A DNA stretch of 11,240 nucleotides from SIG307 sp964545045 (GTDB lineage: Bacteria > Bacillota > Clostridia > Lachnospirales > Lachnospiraceae), in NCBI GenBank assembly GCA_964545045.1, contig CAZJEN010000050.1:1-11240 (forward strand), written 5' to 3'. Below are positions 7,395-11,240 of the stretch, one piece after another. Within the stretch, counting starts at the first letter, position 1. Each line of letters begins with the position of its first letter. The position numbers and the translations under genes were made by a program. The notes below the pieces were generated by a model. The model worked only from the letters and a program-made list of their open reading frames with translations, ran no database searches and was not told the origin of the DNA.

Positions 7395-7402
7395 GGTGTT
7401 GG

Positions 7403-7699
7403 TCAGCTTAAAGCGTTCCACGGCCCTAACGTAAACGTTAGCCCGATATAAATCAACACTATTATATAGTAAATCGCAGGATTCAAAAGAAGAATCACTA
7501 GTCGCGGCTTCCATGTTTTTACCTTTCGAAGCACATAGATTACCGAAAAAATCAGCGCAAAAACGCCGAACAAAATCCCTTGCCATTCAAGCACATCGAT
7601 TCCCGTAGTAATTCCCATCCAGTCAAACACCCACGGCACCAAAACAATCACGGCGGATACCAACACGGTCACCCCGTATACTTTTAAATATTCCTTCAT
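7403..7699 (-). CDS. Small three-helix membrane protein, unknown function
   Basis: I do not recognise this 98-residue protein. It reads as an integral membrane protein with three hydrophobic segments at about residues 7-27, 41-58 and 67-90. A short basic loop (RKVKTWKPR, about 58-66) lies between the second and third, suggesting that loop is cytoplasmic by the positive-inside rule. There is no signal peptidase site and there are no catalytic motifs. The ATG at 7699 is preceded by a weak AGAAGGGA. The gene follows the 2H phosphoesterase by 44 bases on the same strand, so the two may share a transcript that ends at the 7359-7394 hairpin. The hydrophobic pattern and ribosome binding site support a real gene. 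Confidence 0.7.
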   Translation of the reverse strand: MKEYLKVYGVTVLVSAVIVLVPWVFDWMGITTGIDVLEWQGILFGVFALIFSVIYVLRKVKTWKPRLVILLLNPAIYYIIVLIYIGLTFTLGPWNALS

Positions 7700-7743
7700 A
7701 CTTTCCCTTCTTTCGTTTTATACAAAATTCCTCATTCATTTTC

Positions 7744-8253
7744 TTATCTTTGTCCCCTCAGTTCTATGGACGCGATTTCCCTCGTCGGCCAAAACGCACA
7801 CAAATGCAGACGGGATATCTTCCCTACAAACGGATAAAAGGACTTCATCAGCACCGGAACCGCGGCATACACCGTCTCCGGCTCGTCAATGAGCAAAGTT
7901 GCATGAGGCGTCCATGGATATTTCTGCATCGTCTCCTTTGCACAAGCTTCATGAAGTGCTGCTAATGCAGAATTCAGTTCAGGTGCTCCGAACAAAACCT
8001 TTCCACCGTCAAACATACCCACATGGCTGATATGTACCGATACCGGTGCAAACTCCGCTACCACTTTTTGCATTAACGCAACTGCTTCCTGCTCTTTTTC
8101 AAGCGGAAACGTTGCAAGACTGATATGATACGGAAGCCCCGGGGTCTGAGTCCCGGTAAAGCCTGCTTCCTTTAATTTACTATACCATCCGGACATAATC
8201 TCCTGTGAGGCATCGTCCAAATCTGCCATCAGTGTTAAAAACTGTTCTGCCAT
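7744..8253 (-). CDS. 2H phosphoesterase, 2'-5' RNA ligase-like (LigT/YjcG type)
   Basis: The 169-residue protein shows the two HxS/T motifs that define the 2H phosphoesterase fold: His43-Ile-Ser45 in LPYHISLATF and His117-Ala-Thr119 in WTPHATLLID, 74 residues apart, each in a predicted strand. These enzymes act on 2',3'-cyclic phosphates or 2'-5' linked nucleotides; the substrate of this one cannot be told from sequence. Length and layout resemble the small Firmicute members of the superfamily. Cytoplasmic location is expected because there is no signal peptide or membrane segment. The ATG at 8253 follows AAAAGGGGG by about 8 bases. It is upstream of the small membrane protein gene, and no functional link to the convergent fatty acid operon is evident. 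Confidence 0.85.
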   Translation of the reverse strand: MAEQFLTLMADLDDASQEIMSGWYSKLKEAGFTGTQTPGLPYHISLATFPLEKEQEAVALMQKVVAEFAPVSVHISHVGMFDGGKVLFGAPELNSALAALHEACAKETMQKYPWTPHATLLIDEPETVYAAVPVLMKSFYPFVGKISRLHLCAFWPTREIASIELRGQR

Positions 8254-8275
8254 TGGTCTGTCCCCCTTTTCTTAC

Positions 8276-8304
8276 ATTTTACATCAAAAAAGAAAAGGCC
8301 GCAA
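8276..8304 (-). promoter_or_regulatory. Possible promoter of the 2H phosphoesterase gene
   Basis: On the minus strand TTGCGG (8304-8299) and TAAAAT (8281-8276) are separated by exactly 17 bases. The -10 matches 5 of 6 consensus bases; the -35 matches only TTG. Transcription would begin near 8269, about 16 bases before the ATG at 8253 and just upstream of the AAAAGGGGG ribosome binding site. The -35 lies in the arm of the terminator hairpin. Confidence 0.3.
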
Positions 8305-8327
8305 CGTGAAAACGTCACGGTCTTTTC
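8292..8327 (-). terminator. Minus-strand intrinsic terminator
   Basis: GAAAAGGCCG (8292-8301) pairs with CGGTCTTTTC (8318-8327), ten pairs with one G-T wobble. Then come a 2x2 internal loop and an inner ACGT/ACGT stem capped by GAAA. Read on the minus strand the stem is followed by CTTTTTTGATG, a good U-tract. It would stop transcripts coming from the 118-residue gene and the remnant, before the 2H phosphoesterase gene. Confidence 0.7.
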
Positions 8328-8526
8328 AATGACATCTGATTCCTTTTAATATAACAGAACATTGATACCTATAGTCAAGGCAGACATTACGCCACCACCA
8401 GTTCATACTCATACGGCACAGGATAAAATGAACCAGAAGCCCAATTACAATAATAAAACCACATATTTGTAACCCTTATTGCGTCACCTCTACTTCAATT
8501 CATGCTCTACATAATCCCAGATACCA
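8328..8526. other. AT-rich spacer carrying the remnant
   Basis: Apart from the 25-codon frame at 8387-8464 I see no gene, RNA or repeat in this stretch between the terminator and the 118-residue gene. A second minus-strand run of 16 codons ending FINGIWDYVEHELK follows directly after the end of that gene. It has no start codon and is probably chance or further decayed sequence. Confidence 0.4.
8387..8464 (-). pseudogene. Remnant of a DUF3592-like gene (25 codons)
   Basis: A short minus-strand frame begins at ATG 8464 with AAGGG 8 bases upstream and ends at TAA 8387. Its last residues, YPVPYEYELVVA, resemble PLYEYELIVA in the neighbouring 118-residue protein: YEYEL-VA is identical with a V/I change. 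The codons differ (GAG TAT GAA CTG against GAA TAT GAG CTA), so this is not a recent tandem copy. The match stops at the TAA exactly where the neighbour continues with GKKRTYT. The simplest reading is a decayed or truncated paralogue; a real 25-residue peptide is less likely. No other frame in 8328-8526 gives a recognisable product. Confidence 0.35.
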
Positions 8527-8883
8527 TTAATAAAATAATATCAAAACAACAGTAATTACAGCAAATAAAAAGCCTCCCATACACAAGTCAACAACATATT
8601 CTGCATATCCAACCACTTTATTATAATCTCTTTTACAAATCAAGACCTTATAACGCTTTCCTTTTCTCGGATAAAAAATAGTAGTTCCCCTATTTGTATA
8701 TGTCCTTTTTTTCCCTGCTACGATTAGCTCATATTCATAGAGCGGGCGTGTTATAAATGATTTTGTACCGTATAGACAATCCAAACATACCGCTTGATGC
8801 TTGAAATAGCAGATTCGCAAATAAACAGCATAAGCTAAAAAACCAGCTGAAACCAACAAACCTCCAAAATACAATCCCATCAT
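8527..8883 (-). CDS. DUF3592-like two-helix membrane protein
   Basis: The 118-residue protein has a hydrophobic segment at each end (about 3-27 and 97-118) and a polar, beta-rich middle. The middle reads as in DUF3592-type proteins: PLYEYELIVAGKKRTYT, then a turn, then GKRYKVLICKRDYNK, a strand-plus-loop layout usually described as YEY-x-GK followed by GK-x-V. A CLDC pair lies at residues 33-36. The family has no known biochemical role. Tandem ATG codons at 8883 and 8880 follow GGGGGA by 4 to 7 bases; either may be the start. The gene lies 10 bases after the large truncated gene and is probably co-transcribed with it, so the upstream IS may alter its expression. The family call rests on pattern, not a search. 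Confidence 0.65.
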   Translation of the reverse strand: MMGLYFGGLLVSAGFLAYAVYLRICYFKHQAVCLDCLYGTKSFITRPLYEYELIVAGKKRTYTNRGTTIFYPRKGKRYKVLICKRDYNKVVGYAEYVVDLCMGGFLFAVITVVLILFY

Positions 8884-8893
8884 CCATTCCCCC

Positions 8894-9958
8894 TTAATGA
8901 ATATTAAGTGCTTTCGACAACTGAATACCTAATATCTCTGTATTTCTTTTTACCATATCAATCTTATTTGTCATATTGGTGTCAATTCCTTCTGTACCAA
9001 AAAATGAATCAAGCTTCGATGTCAACCACCCATCTCCTTTCAGATATTCACAATACTCCTTCTCTCCCAGTATTCTTAATTGTGCCAAATTTCTTATATA
9101 TTTTTCAAATAAATGTACCCGGTATTCTCTGCAATAATAATATCTCCCATTTGTAGATTCCTCAACCTGCATCGGAACAATCATCGAATAGATATTACAC
9201 ATATCACTATAACATAACACACGATACATCTGCCGCAAATCTTCCTTCGTTCCAAGTAAAAATTGCATTGTATCTCGTACTGCTACAACTATTGCCACGT
9301 ATGCGCATTTACTCGCTAATACATTGATTCCAACATTTAATCCGCCCTCAATTAAGTCAGTAACTATAGCAGTCGCATACACTTTCGCATAATTTTCGGC
9401 TAACAACTCCATCACGTCATCTGTAGCAGCTCTGATATTTTTGTCCCATGTTATACTTCCAAACCACTCTATCACTTCCATATTTTCGCCAAACACTTCC
9501 TTGTTCGCCTCTACCTTTGATAATGCTTTTACCGTATCTGATACATCATCTACCGTTTCTGCGATTACAAATCCCATAGATAACATATCCATTACTTTTG
9601 CTGAGCCGTTTACTATTTTTTTTACGCTATCTTTATTCCAATATTTTTTTATATACGGTAATCCCGCAACATCAAAACGCAACTCCGTTGCCTCTTGACT
9701 AACCTCATTCATATGTATGAGTTCATTTGTTATTCGGCTTAAGAATGCTTCATCCATCTCTTCAATCTTTGCAATCCCATTTACATAACTAATTATTTGA
9801 TTTAAATTCTTCGTTACCTCATAGGAATCTTTTGCTGTTTCCAACGCCTCAACAAGCACATCCACCCATGTTTCCTTCTCCTTCTGTAGTGTTGCCCCAT
9901 CCACTACATCCTGTGTCACATATGTACTGTAATAATCAATAATTAAATCTCTGTACAA
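8894..9958 (-). CDS. Unknown helical protein, 5' end removed by IS insertion
   Basis: I do not recognise this protein. The readable part is about 354 codons, predominantly helical, with many short acidic and hydrophobic heptad-like runs. A long hydrophobic stretch at about residues 194-234 is broken by GG and could form a membrane-associated helical pair. Five cysteines lie in the second half (218, 249, 254, 276, 303) and there is no signal peptide. The first possible start, TTG at 9958, is only 14 bases inside the IS junction and has GGAA directly abutting it, a poor initiation site. The frame stays open to the IS end at 9973 and stops just inside it. The gene therefore probably began on the far side of the IS and this is its C-terminal part. 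It is followed after 10 bases by the DUF3592-like gene. GC content is far lower than in the fatty acid operon. Confidence 0.6.
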   Translation of the reverse strand: MYRDLIIDYYSTYVTQDVVDGATLQKEKETWVDVLVEALETAKDSYEVTKNLNQIISYVNGIAKIEEMDEAFLSRITNELIHMNEVSQEATELRFDVAGLPYIKKYWNKDSVKKIVNGSAKVMDMLSMGFVIAETVDDVSDTVKALSKVEANKEVFGENMEVIEWFGSITWDKNIRAATDDVMELLAENYAKVYATAIVTDLIEGGLNVGINVLASKCAYVAIVVAVRDTMQFLLGTKEDLRQMYRVLCYSDMCNIYSMIVPMQVEESTNGRYYYCREYRVHLFEKYIRNLAQLRILGEKEYCEYLKGDGWLTSKLDSFFGTEGIDTNMTNKIDMVKRNTEILGIQLSKALNIH

Positions 9959-9980
9959 TTCCTTTTTATTCCTGGACTGC

Positions 9981-10012
9981 GGTGGTTTTCAGCTACTCAC
10001 TTCTGAAACCAT
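9981..10012. repeat. Imperfect subterminal inverted repeat in the IS end
   Basis: GGTTTTCAG (9984-9992) is complementary to CTGAAACC (10003-10010) with one bulged T and a 10-base loop. The pairing can be extended by a few bases outward with another bulge. It lies just inside the IS tip and could be a transposase-binding or transcript-blocking structure; this role is inference. Confidence 0.35.
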
Positions 10013-10033
10013 CCTCATTTAAAATTCCTTGTT

Positions 10034-10912
10034 TTATGCTACTTTCGAACCGTCATATTTCAGACGGTACTCCACCGGACTCATATATCCCAATACCGAG
10101 TGCAGACGTTTCCGGTTATAAAACAGTTCTATGTAGCGAAACATATCTGCCTTTACCTCTTCCATTGTAACATATTCCCGGCGATAAATCCTCTCTTTTT
10201 TTAATGTTGCAAAAAAACTTTCCATACTTGCGTTATCATACGGACAACCGGGCTTACTCATACTGCCCTTAATCCCGTGCTCAGCAAGCATTTTCTGGTA
10301 TCCTCTGCTGGCATATTGACTTCCTCGATCGCTGTGAAATACCAGTCCTTCCGCAACGCCGTTCCGTCCGATTGCATTTCCTAATGCCCGCTTTACCAGC
10401 TCCGTGTCTATCTTTTTACTGACAGCATAGCCGATAACCTCCCGGTTATAAAGGTCAATCACTGCAGACAGGTACACCCAGCCAAGCTTTGTTTTCAGAT
10501 AGGTGATATCTCCTACCCATACCTGATTCCGTTTCTCTGCTTTGAAATTCTGTTGTATCAGGTTCCTATAATACTTTCCGTCTGCCTTCCCTTTCCGGTA
10601 CGGCTTATATTTCTTTCGGGTTTCCGGATAGAATCCGTTCTCCCTCATGATTTTTCGTATTTTATATTCACTTATTTCGGTGCCTTTCTGCTCCAGCGCT
10701 TTCTTTATCGCGCGATATCCGTAGGTTTTATCGCTTTCCACGAAAACACCTTCAATCAAACGTACCAAACTAAGTTCTTTTTCTCGTTTTTCTTCTCTTT
10801 TCTTTTGATACTGCTTCCATCTATAATAATTCGTCACATGCAACCCGAACACTTCGCACATCTTCTTTACCGGAAATCTTGCGCTGTTTCGGCTGATTGC
10901 CTCATATTTCAT
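10034..10912 (-). CDS. IS3-family transposase OrfB (DDE integrase core)
   Basis: The 292-residue frame is the catalytic part of an IS3-family transposase. An N-terminal HTH_21-like region (VFGLHVTNYYRWK, YGYRAIKKAL) leads to the rve core. The DDE triad is visible: Asp135 in WVGDITYLKT, Asp195 in FHSDRGSQY and Glu231 in DNASMESFFATLK, with 35 residues between the second Asp and Glu as the family requires. The end RLHSVLGYMSPVEYR is typical. The ATG at 10912 overlaps the orfA stop as ATGA. The active protein is expected to be the OrfAB fusion made by -1 frameshifting. The frame is intact with no premature stop, so the element may still be active. Confidence 0.95.
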   Translation of the reverse strand: MKYEAISRNSARFPVKKMCEVFGLHVTNYYRWKQYQKKREEKREKELSLVRLIEGVFVESDKTYGYRAIKKALEQKGTEISEYKIRKIMRENGFYPETRKKYKPYRKGKADGKYYRNLIQQNFKAEKRNQVWVGDITYLKTKLGWVYLSAVIDLYNREVIGYAVSKKIDTELVKRALGNAIGRNGVAEGLVFHSDRGSQYASRGYQKMLAEHGIKGSMSKPGCPYDNASMESFFATLKKERIYRREYVTMEEVKADMFRYIELFYNRKRLHSVLGYMSPVEYRLKYDGSKVA

Positions 10913-11240
10913 TCCGGCGGTTGCATGAAGATGTGCAGGGATTTTTTTAGGATTTCTACCTTTAATTTCTCATCCTCTGCTGCTTTCTTCTGGCGTTCCA
11001 GTTCCCGTTCTTTATCCTTAAGCTGTCTCTCCAACTGCTTTATTCTTGCTCTCAATTCTTCCTCGTCTTTTGGCATTCTCTCTTTTATTCCGTTCTCAAC
11101 TGCATAAGTCGGCATGTTGTGTCGTTTTCGGTAATCATTTACCCACCGGCACAGGGTATTTACATTCACTCCGATTTCTTTTGCTACCTGAGTAATCGAT
11201 CTTTTGGACTCAATAATGTACGCTGCGGTTTGTTGTCTCA
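10909..11240 (-). CDS. IS3-family transposase OrfA, start outside the window
   Basis: This frame is open to the window edge and ends at TGA 10909-10911, giving at least 109 residues. It contains a helix-turn-helix (SITQVAKEIGVNVNTLCRWV) that binds the IS ends. A charged leucine-zipper coiled coil follows (about KDEEELRARIKQLERQLKDK), then the family ending VEILKKSLHIF. A GTG at 11169 could start a shorter product, but the helix-turn-helix lies upstream of it in the same frame, so the true start is beyond 11240. OrfA alone usually acts as a regulator; joined to OrfB by frameshifting it gives the transposase. Confidence 0.9.
   Translation of the reverse strand, partial: RQQTAAYIIESKRSITQVAKEIGVNVNTLCRWVNDYRKRHNMPTYAVENGIKERMPKDEEELRARIKQLERQLKDKERELERQKKAAEDEKLKVEILKKSLHIFMQPPE
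10942..10948 (-). promoter_or_regulatory. Programmed -1 frameshift site, A AAA AAA
   Basis: Seven A's on the minus strand are in the correct register for slippage: in the orfA frame they read CTA AAA AAA TCC. After a -1 slip the frame continues ATC CCT GCA CAT and runs without a stop through the orfB ATG into orfB. This is the arrangement IS3 elements use to make OrfAB. Confidence 0.85.

Larger units (their letters stand above)
9973..11240 (-). mobile_element. IS3-family insertion sequence, one end outside the window
   Basis: The element carries orfA and orfB on the minus strand in the usual IS3 arrangement, with a slippery A7 for frameshifting. The end next to orfB is placed at 9973, where the plus strand reads TGGACTGCGGTGGTTTTCAG. 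IS3 ends begin with TG, and coding sequence of the interrupted gene resumes immediately outside. The other end, the second inverted repeat and the target duplication lie beyond 11240, so these cannot be compared. A total size of about 1.4 to 1.5 kb would be normal for the family. Confidence 0.85.

Noticed and set aside
10553..11107. 184-codon plus-strand frame opposite the transposase genes
   Set aside because: It is antisense to orfA and orfB, rich in Phe and Ser as expected from the complement of Lys/Glu-rich coding sequence, with no plausible start signal.
1..11240. CRISPR array, tRNA or rRNA genes, biosynthetic or defence cluster
   Set aside because: I saw no regularly spaced direct repeats, no cloverleaf or rRNA-like stretch, and no nuclease, helicase or toxin domain that I could name.

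Overview
The window looks like chromosomal DNA of a low-to-mid GC Firmicute, most likely a Clostridia member of the Lachnospiraceae type. This rests on the gene order of the type II fatty acid synthesis cluster, the use of FabK (flavin enoyl-ACP reductase) in place of FabI, strong GGAGG-type ribosome binding sites, and separate short AccD and AccA carboxyltransferase subunits. The taxonomic call is an inference from gene content.

Region 1 (78-7275, + strand) is one compact fatty acid synthesis operon: fabH, acpP, fabK, fabD, fabG, fabF, fabZ, accD, accA. Genes are separated by 2 to 71 bases or overlap (fabK/fabD by 13 bases, accD/accA by ATGA). Together they make malonyl-CoA (AccD and AccA carry the carboxyltransferase half), load malonate on ACP (FabD), start the chain (FabH), and extend, reduce, dehydrate and reduce it again (FabF, FabG, FabZ, FabK). 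The biotin half of acetyl-CoA carboxylase, accB and accC, is missing from the two slots (fabF/fabZ and fabZ/accD) where it usually sits in related genomes. The operon promoter lies upstream of the window. A strong hairpin at 7359-7394 closes the operon and also the convergent genes.

Region 2 (7403-8253, - strand) holds a small three-helix membrane protein of unknown role and a 2H phosphoesterase (2'-5' RNA ligase-like). Upstream of the phosphoesterase is a minus-strand terminator at 8292-8327, and a promoter may be nested in it.

Region 3 (8387-9972, - strand) is much AT-richer. It has a short remnant that looks like part of a DUF3592-like gene, an intact 118-residue DUF3592-like membrane protein, and a 354-residue, mostly helical protein of unknown function. 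That protein's 5' end is cut off by an insertion sequence.

Region 4 (9973 to the window end, - strand) is an IS3-family element: a complete orfB with DDE residues, an orfA that runs off the window, and an A7 slippery site positioned for -1 frameshifting into an OrfAB transposase. The fatty acid part is ordinary core metabolism with an unusual gene loss or relocation. The accessory end shows decay and insertion. I see no convincing new defence or biosynthetic system.
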